Origin: an uncultured Muribaculaceae bacterium
GTDB taxonomy: Bacteria; Bacteroidota; Bacteroidia; Bacteroidales; Muribaculaceae
Assembly (NCBI GenBank): GCA_947174635.1
Contig: CAMWJS010000025.1
Span: 1-32,684, forward strand
DNA: 32,684 nucleotides
Direction: 5' to 3'
The notes under the pieces are model-generated. The model saw only the letters and a program-made list of their open reading frames with translations, had not been told where the DNA came from and did no database searches. Each line of letters begins with the position of its first letter. Position 1 is the stretch's first letter. The position numbers and the translations under genes were made by a program. This document shows, piece after piece, positions 8,420-16,413 of the stretch.

Positions 8420-9571
8420 ATGACTGAAAACCATCCATCTCCAAAACGTTCCCGCAAAGTGATGCCACGCATCGCTGTCATATTCAAATGGCTATGGCTG
8501 GCCATGACGATAGCGGTCGCAGCCACGACCGTAATATCGGCAAACAGCGGACTTATAAATCCGCTCGACATCACCTGGCCCTCGATGCTCGCTATGGCAT
8601 TCCCGTTTCTGATTGTGGCCGACGTGGTGCTCGGTCTCATCAACCTTTTCATCAACAAATGGATTGCGGGAGTGCAATGGATTGCGCTGATATGCTCTGT
8701 CACGGCGATAGGCAACTGGTTTCCGGTTCACCCGTTCGCACGCGAGGCCGCCGATGTCGACAACGACAACGTCATAAAGTTCATGAGCTACAACACTTTC
8801 GGATTTGCCGACGCACAGAACTGCTTTCCCGACAGCACCAACCGCACAGCTACTTCGATAATAAACTCCGGAGCCGACATTATATGCCTTCAGGAGGTAG
8901 GGCAGCTCGTCGACATGCCTACCCGCGGACTTACCGACGAACAGATCGACTCCATCAACGAAGTGTATCCCTACTTCGCTTCGGAGGAGGAGAAAATGGT
9001 ATCAATCCTTTCGAAATACCCGCTCCGCGAGGTGTATCTCGACCAGCCGGTGTCGCCGCATTCAGGCTGGCAGGCTGCAGAGGTCACCATCGGCAATGAC
9101 ACGATACTTGTAGTGAGCGTGCATCTGCAGTCGTTCGGACTCGATGCCGAGGACAAGATATTGTATCACCGCATAACCGACGGCTCTGTATCCGGCAACA
9201 TGGCTGACGCCGGCCTCATCATCTACCACAAACTGTCGGACGCATTCGAACTGCGCGCCGCGCAAGCCGAAAAGCTGCGTCACCAGCTCGACTCGCTCAA
9301 CTATAGGAACGTGATACTGTCGGGCGACTTCAACGACATAGCCGGTTGCTACCCGATGCGTACAATCGCCGGCAATGACATGAAGTCGGTGTTCCGCACA
9401 ATCGCCACCGGCCCGGTCATCACCTATCACAGCGACCGCTTTTTCTTCAATATCGACCACGTGCTCTACCAGGGCGACATAACCCCGGTGCGCTATCGCC
9501 GCGGAAGCATCAAATCGTCAGACCACTACCCCATCTATGTCACCTTCCGCCGCGACCGCCACGACCGATAA
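8420..9571 (+). CDS. membrane-anchored endonuclease/exonuclease/phosphatase (EEP) family protein
   Basis: EEP-fold phosphodiesterase or phosphatase tethered to the membrane. Three hydrophobic segments (about residues 21-42, 56-77 and 83-99) precede the catalytic domain. The domain shows the fold's metal and phosphate residues: N125 in MSYNTFGF, E159 in ICLQEVG, GDFND near residue 300 and SSDHYPIYV near residue 366. The domain probably faces outward; topology is inference. The family ranges from nucleases to phosphoinositide and sphingomyelin phosphatases, so the substrate cannot be named. It lies downstream of the rhomboid pair on the same strand and may share their transcript. Confidence 0.85.
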   Translation: MTENHPSPKRSRKVMPRIAVIFKWLWLAMTIAVAATTVISANSGLINPLDITWPSMLAMAFPFLIVADVVLGLINLFINKWIAGVQWIALICSVTAIGNWFPVHPFAREAADVDNDNVIKFMSYNTFGFADAQNCFPDSTNRTATSIINSGADIICLQEVGQLVDMPTRGLTDEQIDSINEVYPYFASEEEKMVSILSKYPLREVYLDQPVSPHSGWQAAEVTIGNDTILVVSVHLQSFGLDAEDKILYHRITDGSVSGNMADAGLIIYHKLSDAFELRAAQAEKLRHQLDSLNYRNVILSGDFNDIAGCYPMRTIAGNDMKSVFRTIATGPVITYHSDRFFFNIDHVLYQGDITPVRYRRGSIKSSDHYPIYVTFRRDRHDR

Positions 9572-9596
9572 GCCGTGGCGCTCTACGGAGCGGAGG

Positions 9597-11096
9597 TCAA
9601 TGATGCAGACGCTCCTTTAGATCTGGCCGGAGCGTTTTCTTAACTTTTTTCAAAGCGTTGGTGATGTCGCGCGACAGCACATTGTCGCTTTTGGCTATCA
9701 CTTCGCCACGCTTCATGGCCGACAGGTAGTCACCACCCTCGGCAAGATAGTCGATGGTAGCGATGTTGTAATATCTGTCGGGGTCGAGAGGCTTTCCGTT
9801 GATAATAATTTCTGTGCACTTACCCTCGGCCGGACTGTAGGTCACATCGGCATTGCCGCTGATGCCGTTCATCGGGCGGCGCCCCATCTGCGCGAGCACT
9901 TCGGCAAGCGCGTCACCTTTGATTTTAACAACTTCGACAGTATTTTCAAACGGCAGAACCATAATGACATGTCCTTCTGAAATCACACCTTTGGGCAGAG
10001 TGTTGCGTATGCCTCCGTTGTTGAGTATCGCCATATCAACCGGTTCGCTGACAAGCTCCTTGCCGCGTTGCAGCACCAGGTCGGAGAATATGTTGATAAT
10101 CGACTGCTTGTCGAGCGGCGCCGATGACTTCGCCAGTTTTATTGACATCAGCGAGTCGACCTTGCTGCGATAAGGCGCAAGTATCTCCCGCAGATTTTCA
10201 TCAATCTTTCCGTCAAGCCGGCTGTCGACAGGTATCACCGACGACACTATATCTTTATTGTCAAGATCAATGTCGATTTTGCCGAGCGCTGTGCCTTTCG
10301 ACCCCAACTGCGCCACAACCACATCCTTGCCGACGGCATTCTTTATCAGTGTCGGCTTTGATTTGGGATTGGCCGGATTGAGAGGCGTGTGAGAATGTCC
10401 GCCTATTATAAGGTCGATATCCTTTGACACAGCGGCAAGAACGGAGTCGCTGGGAAATTTGTCGTCGGAATATCCGATATGCGTCAGAGCTATCACCACA
10501 TCAGCTTTTTCATTATGGCGCAAAGCCCATGCCGTATGGTCAGCCGCCTCATATACATCCATATATTCCACACCCTTGATATTACGGTCGGAAATCATAC
10601 CCTTGGGATTAAGATTGAGCGCCATAATGCCAATCTTCTTGCCATCGTATTCTTTCACAACGTATGGCACGACGAGTCCGGCCAAAGGCGAATTGTCGAC
10701 ATCATAATTTGTCGACACCCAGGTGGCATTGTCGTTGCGGAGCAGTCCGGCAAGCTCCTTCGCCCCATTGTCAAACTCATGGTTGCCGAGAGTTGCGATG
10801 TCGTAGCCCAGGGCGTTCATCACCTTGTGCTCCACCTCTCCGCGATAGAGATTGAAGTATAGAGTGCCCTGCACCACATCGCCGGCGTCAACGAGAAGCA
10901 CATTCTTCTCCGCTCCCCTTACACTGTCGATTACCGCTTTCCTGCGCATCACACCGCCCAGGTCGTGGCTCTCCGGGTCAATCTGCGAGTGGGTATCGTT
11001 GGTGTGGAGTATCACCAGATGCTCCGCCGACACGCTGAATGCAGCAACAGCGACAGCTGCCGGAATAATTATCGATTTTCTTATCATACGTTTCAT
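9597..11096 (-). CDS. bifunctional metallophosphatase / 5'-nucleotidase
   Basis: Exported nucleotide-hydrolysing enzyme. A signal peptide covers about residues 1-24 (IIIPAAVAVAAFSVSA). The metallophosphatase domain shows the two-metal ligands in LHTNDTHSQID (residues 30-40), DAGDVVQG (70-77), LGNHEFDNG and IGGHSHTPL. The C-terminal 5'-nucleotidase domain, which binds the substrate base, shows ILNNGGIRNTLPKG and LPFENTVEVVKIKG. Both halves are in one 499-aa chain. It is convergent with the EEP gene (25-base gap) and has its own promoter at 11140-11170. A purine or pyrimidine salvage role at the cell surface is inferred from the family. Confidence 0.92.
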   Translation of the reverse strand: MKRMIRKSIIIPAAVAVAAFSVSAEHLVILHTNDTHSQIDPESHDLGGVMRRKAVIDSVRGAEKNVLLVDAGDVVQGTLYFNLYRGEVEHKVMNALGYDIATLGNHEFDNGAKELAGLLRNDNATWVSTNYDVDNSPLAGLVVPYVVKEYDGKKIGIMALNLNPKGMISDRNIKGVEYMDVYEAADHTAWALRHNEKADVVIALTHIGYSDDKFPSDSVLAAVSKDIDLIIGGHSHTPLNPANPKSKPTLIKNAVGKDVVVAQLGSKGTALGKIDIDLDNKDIVSSVIPVDSRLDGKIDENLREILAPYRSKVDSLMSIKLAKSSAPLDKQSIINIFSDLVLQRGKELVSEPVDMAILNNGGIRNTLPKGVISEGHVIMVLPFENTVEVVKIKGDALAEVLAQMGRRPMNGISGNADVTYSPAEGKCTEIIINGKPLDPDRYYNIATIDYLAEGGDYLSAMKRGEVIAKSDNVLSRDITNALKKVKKTLRPDLKERLHH

Positions 11097-11117
11097 ATCA
11101 TCATTGTAGTTTTTAAG

Positions 11118-11127
11118 GTAACTGTTT
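11118..11127 (-). promoter_or_regulatory. AAACAGTTAC motif in the 5' leader of the 5'-nucleotidase gene
   Basis: The 10-mer AAACAGTTAC (minus strand) lies 21 bases upstream of the ATG and downstream of the predicted RNA start. The same 10-mer, same orientation, sits 25 bases before the histidine kinase start at 17554, with further copies at 186-195 and 17624-17633. A role is not known. Confidence 0.35.
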
Positions 11128-11139
11128 ATATAATATCGG

Positions 11140-11170
11140 CAAATTTACATAATTCAGGTCTAAATAACAA
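11140..11170 (-). promoter_or_regulatory. promoter of the 5'-nucleotidase gene
   Basis: TTG (complement of 11168-11170), a 20-bp spacer, then TAAATTTG (complement of 11140-11147). It leaves a leader of about 37 bases before ATG 11096. Confidence 0.6.
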
Positions 11171-11309
11171 TCGCACCTGACATTCCATATTTTTTAAATT
11201 ATGTTAAACAAGAGATAGCAATAACGTCCGTAATACTAACAATTTCATGACATTAAATGATTTCCTCAATAAAAAAACAATTATATTCAAAAAAAATACC
11301 CCAAAAATA

Positions 11310-11340
11310 TTGTACAATCAAGAAAAAGGTTGTATCTTTG
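11310..11340 (+). promoter_or_regulatory. promoter of the tRNA-Arg cluster
   Basis: TTG at 11310-11312, a 20-bp spacer and TATCTTTG at 11333-11340, followed 24 bases later by the first tRNA. It is the only promoter seen for all three tRNAs, because the spacers between copies hold none of this form. Confidence 0.75.
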
Positions 11341-11363
11341 CAACCGCAAAGCCACCAAGGCAT

Positions 11364-11437
11364 GGCTCCTTAGCTCAACTGAATAGAGCATCTGACTACG
11401 GATCAGAAGGTTACAGGTTTGAATCCTGTAGGAGTCA
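11364..11437 (+). tRNA. tRNA-Arg (anticodon ACG), copy 1
   Basis: Full cloverleaf: acceptor GGCTCCT/AGGAGTC with a G2-U71 wobble, D-stem GCTC/GAGC, anticodon stem TCTGA/TCAGA with loop CTACGGA (anticodon ACG, read as ICG for CGU/CGC/CGA), T-stem ACAGG/CCTGT with loop TTTGAAT, discriminator A. CCA is not encoded. The D-loop AACTGAATA has A at position 19 and the T-loop has U at 56, so the usual G19-C56 tertiary pair is replaced by A19-U56. Confidence 0.95.
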
Positions 11438-11470
11438 CAAATCACGATTATTGCCTATATTTAATACCAT

Positions 11471-11544
11471 GGCTCCTTAGCTCAACTGAATAGAGCATCT
11501 GACTACGGATCAGAAGGTTACAGGTTTGAATCCTGTAGGAGTCA
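11471..11544 (+). tRNA. tRNA-Arg (anticodon ACG), copy 2
   Basis: Identical to copy 1 over all 74 bases, including A19/U56 and the absence of an encoded CCA. It is separated from copy 1 by a 33-base spacer and is presumably processed from a common precursor. Confidence 0.95.
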
Positions 11545-11577
11545 CAAATCACGATTATTGCCTATATTTAATACCAT

Positions 11578-11651
11578 GGCTCCTTAGCTCAACTGAATAG
11601 AGCATCTGACTACGGATCAGAAGGTTACAGGTTTGAATCCTGTAGGAGTCA
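11578..11651 (+). tRNA. tRNA-Arg (anticodon ACG), copy 3
   Basis: Third identical copy. It is followed directly by a hairpin-plus-T-tract terminator at 11657-11691, which marks the end of the tRNA transcript. Confidence 0.95.
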
Positions 11652-11656
11652 CTTTA

Positions 11657-11691
11657 GAAGCTGCCTAAAATGGCGGCTTCTTCTTTTTTTT
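11657..11691 (+). terminator. intrinsic terminator of the tRNA-Arg cluster
   Basis: GAAGCTGCC (11657-11665), loop TAAAAT, GGCGGCTTC (11672-11680), a 9-bp stem with one G-T pair, followed by TTCTTTTTTTT. It begins five bases after the third tRNA. Confidence 0.9.
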
Positions 11692-11834
11692 ATCGCAAAT
11701 ACACCTCCGCCCCGAACTTTAAAACAACCGCATGCGTTTACATATCACCGCGCGCCACACCGACACAACACACTGACCGGGCAACGCGCTGCGCCTCTCC
11801 TTTCTACCAACTATTTGTTAAAACGCATGACATT

Positions 11835-13115
11835 ATGAGAAAAATTTACCTGTTGCTTGCAATTGTCGTCATATCGGCATTAAGCCTCTGCGCCCAGTCT
11901 GATTTCGATTATTATATTGACTTTGACAACTCCACACAAAAAGCATTAAGCGGAAGGATATATTTCAGATATTCCGACGGCGCATATATAGCAAGTCCTA
12001 AAAAAATCGACAGCAGCTTCAAAATCTACAACCTCAAATACGATTTCACCAAATCGGGACAGGACGACTATATATTCGGAGCGGCCGACGGCCAGAGCCC
12101 GATTACACCCGATTCGGAAATAAACCTCGGCAATCCCGGCAACGAAATCACCATCGGCGACACCGGTGCCATATATGACGCAACTTTCATCTTCGATCCA
12201 ACGGCAAAAACCCTTAAAATCGAAGGGGGCTCAACCGTAGCCACACAACGTGAACTTGAACTTAACATCATATCGTCGACTGCGACATCGCCCCAGACCG
12301 GAGAAATAACATTCGCCGTCGACTACATAAAGCCTGCCACTTCGGCATCGCCGTCCGAATATACAGTCATGGCCACCTATACCGATAAAAACGGCGACAG
12401 CGCGATGCAGCAAATGACACTATCCGGACAAAACCTTACAGGCACGTTCAATTTTACCGACCTCAAAGCCAATGACCTCAACCCGGTTCTGCTCGAAGCA
12501 TCAGCCAGACTATACGGCCAGGAACTCACCGACACAGCTATCGCACCGGTAGTAACTCCCTCAATCCCACTGCTGATTGGAGAGATTTCAGGCCATCAGT
12601 GGCAAGCGGACTACGGTGTCGAAGGCGAGCAGTTCAGCGAAATCGCCGACGGCATGACCTACTATTACAGCGTCAGCCTCACCGGCACCGGCAAATTCAA
12701 CTTCGCAACCTCACTCGGGTCGTCGGCCACCGATTGGGCCACCGTAAACCATAGCCTGCGCTACGCCCCGTCCGAAGCCTTAGTGGCAGCTCCGGAAAAG
12801 ACCTGGATGCCCTACACCACCTATCCGGCATCCGACATCGCAACTCCATTCACGTCAAATTCCTGGTACCCCGCGAATTTCGTCCCGGGTCCGTACATCG
12901 TGGAATTAGACTACTCCACCCATTCCATAGCCGTGGTCAAAGGCAGCATCCCCACCGGCGTCACAGCGCCTGAAACCGACAGCACGCCGTCGACAACCGA
13001 TGTCTACAGCATATCGGGCATCATGCTCCGCCACAACGTAGCGGCAGACAATGCCGTAGCAGGGCTTCCCTCCGGACTCTACATTGTCAACGGCTCTAAA
13101 ACAGCTGTAAGATAG
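11835..13115 (+). CDS. secreted protein of unknown function with T9SS-like C-terminal tail
   Basis: I do not recognise the family. The 426-aa protein begins with a clear signal peptide (MRKIYLLLAIVVISALSLCA), which decides the start: the longer frame from 11670 would run through the tRNA terminator and a low-complexity leader. The body is rich in Thr/Ser/Asp and beta-strand-like, with no cysteines apart from the signal region. The C-terminus (VYSISGIMLRHN, then GLPSGLYIVNGSKTAVR) resembles the type A sorting domain of Bacteroidota type IX secretion, though similar tails also occur in strains lacking a full T9SS. Outer-surface or extracellular location is inferred. It appears to be a single-gene unit. 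Confidence 0.75.
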   Translation: MRKIYLLLAIVVISALSLCAQSDFDYYIDFDNSTQKALSGRIYFRYSDGAYIASPKKIDSSFKIYNLKYDFTKSGQDDYIFGAADGQSPITPDSEINLGNPGNEITIGDTGAIYDATFIFDPTAKTLKIEGGSTVATQRELELNIISSTATSPQTGEITFAVDYIKPATSASPSEYTVMATYTDKNGDSAMQQMTLSGQNLTGTFNFTDLKANDLNPVLLEASARLYGQELTDTAIAPVVTPSIPLLIGEISGHQWQADYGVEGEQFSEIADGMTYYYSVSLTGTGKFNFATSLGSSATDWATVNHSLRYAPSEALVAAPEKTWMPYTTYPASDIATPFTSNSWYPANFVPGPYIVELDYSTHSIAVVKGSIPTGVTAPETDSTPSTTDVYSISGIMLRHNVAADNAVAGLPSGLYIVNGSKTAVR

Positions 13116-13151
13116 ACACTGAGCTGACACATGTGCTTTTAAATACATCAG

Positions 13152-13267
13152 AGGGTGCTGCTGCAGAACTAATGTTTACTGTTGCATGATGTAGGGCCAC
13201 TCCCCGGGGAGCAGTCCTACATCATGTCGTGTCATATTTACAATATATTAAAAGTTCTGCAACACCG
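13152..13267. repeat. palindromic element with GTTCTGCAACACC ends
   Basis: An element of about 116 bp between the secreted-protein gene and metY. The ends are inverted: GGTGCTGCTGCAGAACT at 13154-13170 and AGTTCTGCAACACC at 13253-13266, identical apart from a 3-base insertion and one base. The centre is a long palindrome at 13185-13226 (CATGATGTAGG, CTCCCCGGGGAG, CCTACATCATG). The end sequences match those of the elements at 40, 158, 2475 and 19739. It is non-coding. Confidence 0.65.
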
Positions 13268-13290
13268 GGCGTTCAATCGGAGTAAAAAAA

Positions 13291-13322
13291 TTTGATTATA
13301 TCTCTGCAGTTGGTTAACTTTG
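13291..13322 (+). promoter_or_regulatory. promoter of metY-bioB
   Basis: TTTG at 13291-13294, exactly 20 bp, then TAACTTTG at 13315-13322, a near-ideal Bacteroidota promoter. ATG follows 28 bases later at 13351, so the leader is too short for a SAM or other riboswitch. Confidence 0.85.
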
Positions 13323-13350
13323 CGACAATATTAAAATAATACTTTTCATT

Positions 13351-14643
13351 ATGTCAGAAAATCGAAAACTACGTTTCGAGACAATCCAGCTCCACGCCGG
13401 ACAGGAAAATCCCGACCCAACAACCGACGCCCGCGCCGTACCCATATACCAGACCACCTCTTACGTATTCCGCAACTCACAGAATGCCGCCGACCGCTTC
13501 GCCCTCAAAGAGCCTGGCAACATCTACGGACGCCTCGGCAATCCCACCGAAGATGTCTTCGAACGCCGCGTAGCCGCCATGGAAGGCGGCGTAGCCGCAC
13601 TCGCCGTGGCCTCCGGTGCTGCGGCTGTCACTTATGCGTTGCAGAATATCCTCCTCCCCGGCACACATATCGTAGCCGCCGACAATCTCTACGGAGGCTC
13701 ATTCAACCTCATCACCCACACACTTGAAGCCCAGGGAGTCAAAAACTCAATCGTCAACTTCCGCGACCTCGACGCCCTTGAAGCGGCCATCACCCCCGAC
13801 ACCCGCTGCCTCTACGCCGAGACATTCGGCAACCCCAACTCCGAAGTCCTCGACATAGACAAAGTGGCCGAAGTAGCCCACCGCCATAATATCCCCCTGA
13901 TTATCGACAACACGTTCGCCACCCCGTTCCTGATGCGCCCCATCGAGCACGGCGCCGACATCGTAGTGCACTCCGCCACCAAATTCATGGGCGGCCACGG
14001 CACAAGCCTCGGCGGCGTAATCGTCGATTCGGGCAACTTCGACTGGAAAGCCAACGCCGACAAATTTCCCACAATCGCGGCGCCCGACCCGAGCTACCAC
14101 GGTGCCATATTCGCCGACGTGGCCGGCCGTTCGGCCTTTGTCGACCGCATACGCTGCGTGATTTTGCGCGACACCGGCGCAGCCATTTCCCCCTTCAACG
14201 CGTTCATCCTGCTGCAGGGGCTCGAGACACTCTCGCTCCGCGTCGAACGACATGTCTACAACGCCCTGCGCGTGGTCGAGTATCTCAAAAACCATCCCAA
14301 GGTGCGCAAGGTCAACCACCCCTCGCTCCCCGACCATCCCGACCACGAAATCTACCGCAAACTCTATCCCGCGGGAGCCGGCTCGATATTCACATTTGAA
14401 ATCGACGGTGACGTAGAGTCGACATGGCGCTTTATCGACTCCCTTGAAATATTCTCGCTTCTTGCCAATGTCGCCGACGTCAAAAGCCTCGTGATACATC
14501 CCTACACCACAACCCACTCGCAGATGACGCCTGAGGAACTCGCGCAACAGAACATCACCCCGTCAACCGTACGCCTGAGCATCGGCACCGAGCACATCGA
14601 CGACCTTATCGACGACCTCGCCCGGGCTCTCGAAAAAGTTTAA
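13351..14643 (+). CDS. metY: O-acetylhomoserine sulfhydrylase / aminocarboxypropyltransferase
   Basis: PLP enzyme that makes homocysteine from O-acetylhomoserine and sulfide (or cystathionine from cysteine) in methionine synthesis. The Cys/Met-metabolism PLP family is clear: [31 protein letters not shown], and the PLP lysine K211 in [13 protein letters not shown]. At 430 aa, with the insertion after [13 protein letters not shown] and the [15 protein letters not shown] block, it fits MetY rather than the shorter MetB/MetC group (about 380-400 aa). It has a strong promoter and is followed after 5 bases by bioB, so the two are almost certainly co-transcribed. Confidence 0.93.
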   Translation: MSENRKLRFETIQLHAGQENPDPTTDARAVPIYQTTSYVFRNSQNAADRFALKEPGNIYGRLGNPTEDVFERRVAAMEGGVAALAVASGAAAVTYALQNILLPGTHIVAADNLYGGSFNLITHTLEAQGVKNSIVNFRDLDALEAAITPDTRCLYAETFGNPNSEVLDIDKVAEVAHRHNIPLIIDNTFATPFLMRPIEHGADIVVHSATKFMGGHGTSLGGVIVDSGNFDWKANADKFPTIAAPDPSYHGAIFADVAGRSAFVDRIRCVILRDTGAAISPFNAFILLQGLETLSLRVERHVYNALRVVEYLKNHPKVRKVNHPSLPDHPDHEIYRKLYPAGAGSIFTFEIDGDVESTWRFIDSLEIFSLLANVADVKSLVIHPYTTTHSQMTPEELAQQNITPSTVRLSIGTEHIDDLIDDLARALEKV

Positions 14644-14648
14644 CCCAC

Positions 14649-15614
14649 ATGGATACCCCGACACTTACCAATATCAAAAACAGGATACTCGGCGGAGGCT
14701 CCATAACCGCCGACGAGGCATATTCCCTGCTCGGAGCCGACCACGACGAGCTATGCGATGCCGCCGCCGAAATCACTACCGCACTGTGCCCCGACACTTT
14801 CGACTCATGCTCGATTGTCAACGCCCGTTCGGGCCGCTGTCCGGAAAACTGCAAATGGTGCGCGCAGTCGGCCCACTGGTCGACAGGATGCGACACCTAC
14901 CCCCTCATCCCGGAAGAGGAATGCATGACCGTCGCACGATACAACGCGGCCAAGGGCATACGCCGATTCTCCCTCGTCACAAGCGGCAAAGCCGCAAAAG
15001 GGAAAGCGCTCGACGACATCTGCCACATGATTTCACGCGTGGCCGGCGAGACCGACATGAAAGCCTGCGCCTCTCTCGGCCTCCTCGACTTCGACGACCT
15101 GGTCAAAGTGCGCCGGGCGGGAGCATTGCGCTACCACTGCAATCTCGAGACAGCCCCGTCGTTTTTCCCCAGGCTCTGCACCACCCACACCTGCGAGGAT
15201 AAAATCGCCACCATCAACGCCGCGCGCCGCGCCGGACTCGAAATATGCTCCGGAGGCATCATCGGCATGGGCGAGACACCGCGTCAGAGAGTGGAGTTCG
15301 CCCTCGCTCTCCGCGAACTCAATCCGGTATCAATCCCTGTCAACATACTGATACCGATACCCGGCACTCCGCTTGCCGACACCCCGCCGCTCACCGACGA
15401 GGAGATTCTCACCGCCATAGCCATATTCCGCTTCATCCACCCGAACGTATACATACGCTTTGCCGGCGGACGCCAGAAGCTATCTCCCGAAGCGCAGCTG
15501 CGGGCCATGAAAATAGGCATCAACGGCGGCATCGTAGGCGACATGCTCACCACTCTCGGCTCTACAATCGACAACGACAGAATCCTGGTAGAAAAAGCAG
15601 GCTACAAGTTTTGA
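14649..15614 (+). CDS. bioB: biotin synthase
   Basis: Radical-SAM enzyme that inserts sulfur into dethiobiotin. The [4Fe-4S] cysteines C64, C68 and C71 lie in CPENCKWCAQS, and the second-cluster residues are in the usual places (TSGK..., MKACASLG, YHCNLET). The final YIRFAGGRQ region holds the conserved arginine. The 321-aa length is normal. It starts 5 bases after metY, and no other biotin gene is present in the window, so bioB is separated from bioA/D/F/C here. Both products depend on methionine/SAM or sulfur supply, which may explain the pairing. It ends in a convergent, bidirectional terminator. Confidence 0.95.
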   Translation: MDTPTLTNIKNRILGGGSITADEAYSLLGADHDELCDAAAEITTALCPDTFDSCSIVNARSGRCPENCKWCAQSAHWSTGCDTYPLIPEEECMTVARYNAAKGIRRFSLVTSGKAAKGKALDDICHMISRVAGETDMKACASLGLLDFDDLVKVRRAGALRYHCNLETAPSFFPRLCTTHTCEDKIATINAARRAGLEICSGGIIGMGETPRQRVEFALALRELNPVSIPVNILIPIPGTPLADTPPLTDEEILTAIAIFRFIHPNVYIRFAGGRQKLSPEAQLRAMKIGINGGIVGDMLTTLGSTIDNDRILVEKAGYKF

Positions 15615-15621
15615 AATGAAC

Positions 15622-15668
15622 AAAGGGTGTGTCAAAATTCAGTTTTACGCTGACTTGACACACCCTTT
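15622..15668. terminator. bidirectional terminator between bioB and the response regulator gene
   Basis: A 14-bp perfect stem (AAAGGGTGTGTCAA 15622-15635, TTGACACACCCTTT 15655-15668) with an inner TCAG/CTGA pair. It starts 7 bases after the bioB stop and lies 25 bases past the response regulator's stop, so it can serve both convergent units. Confidence 0.8.
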
Positions 15669-15693
15669 CTGCGTTCAAAATAATTCTGAACAT

Positions 15694-16413
15694 TTATATT
15701 ATTCTCCCGTTTATATACTCTCTGAAACGCGACCGGTAGCTTTCACTGACAGGAAGCTCCTCCGACGCGATTTTAACCCTGTTGTGGCCGAACTCCTCGA
15801 CCGCTTCGAGATTTATTATATACGACCGGTGTATGCGCATGAACCTGCCGCAAGGCAATGTCTCCTCAAGCGAACGCATGCTCATCAGCGTTGTCACCGG
15901 ACGCGGCGACGATTTCACATAAATCTGAACATACTCGGCCAGACTCTTTATCATGCAGATGTCGCCAAGCACGATACGCCTTGTCGTGCCGGAGTCTTTC
16001 ACATAAATAGCCTCATCGGCCACGGCTCCGCGGTCAAGCCTGCGGCGCACGCGCACCACCGAAGCCGCAAACTCGTCGTAGCTGAACGGCTTGGTCAGGT
16101 AATCCACCGCTTCCACCTTGAACCCCTCTATGGCATATTCCGAATAGGCTGTCGTAAAGACAATCAGCGGACTCGACGGCGTAAGCCTCCGCGCAAGCTC
16201 CATGCCCGACATGTCGGGCATGTTGATATCGAGAAACACAAGGTCGAGATTCCTGTGCCTGTCGATAGCCTCCATCGCCTCCGACGCGTCGTAGCATGTC
16301 TCGACAAGCTCGATACCGGGCGTACGCTCTATATATTTGCTCAGCTGAAGGAGCGCCAGCGGCTCGTCGTCAACTGCTATGCATTTCAATATCTTTTCCA
16401 CAACCCTAATCAT
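15694..16413 (-). CDS. LytTR family response regulator
   Basis: DNA-binding response regulator. The receiver domain (about residues 8-125) has the acidic pair in AVDDEPLAL, the phospho-acceptor D62 in LVFLDINMPDMSG, and K87-type KPF in YLTKPFSYDEF. A LytTR DNA-binding domain fills residues 140-235 (VLGDICMIKSLAEYVQIY, RIHRSYIINL). The 239-aa length is typical. Its ATG overlaps the kinase stop codon region by 8 bases, so the two are co-translated. Targets are unknown; in Bacteroidales such pairs often control surface or envelope genes. Confidence 0.93.
   Translation of the reverse strand: MIRVVEKILKCIAVDDEPLALLQLSKYIERTPGIELVETCYDASEAMEAIDRHRNLDLVFLDINMPDMSGMELARRLTPSSPLIVFTTAYSEYAIEGFKVEAVDYLTKPFSYDEFAASVVRVRRRLDRGAVADEAIYVKDSGTTRRIVLGDICMIKSLAEYVQIYVKSSPRPVTTLMSMRSLEETLPCGRFMRIHRSYIINLEAVEEFGHNRVKIASEELPVSESYRSRFREYINGRII

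Larger units (their letters stand above)
11361..11653 (+). repeat. 107-bp tandem repeat carrying tRNA-Arg, about 2.7 copies
   Basis: The three tRNA genes start at 11364, 11471 and 11578, an exact 107-bp period. The two spacers (33 bases, CACAAATCACG...TTAATACCAT) are identical, so the duplication covers tRNA plus spacer and is recent or kept homogeneous by recombination. Only the sequence after the third copy differs; it carries the terminator. Confidence 0.95.

Noticed and set aside
11247-11480. A 77-aa frame upstream of and through the first tRNA.
   Set aside because: It reads through the tRNA promoter and a mature tRNA.
11670-11834. Longer start of the secreted protein gene.
   Set aside because: It would begin in the tRNA terminator and push the signal peptide 55 residues into the protein.
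13323-13350. SAM or other riboswitch before metY.
   Set aside because: The predicted promoter leaves only about 20-28 bases of leader, too short for any known riboswitch.
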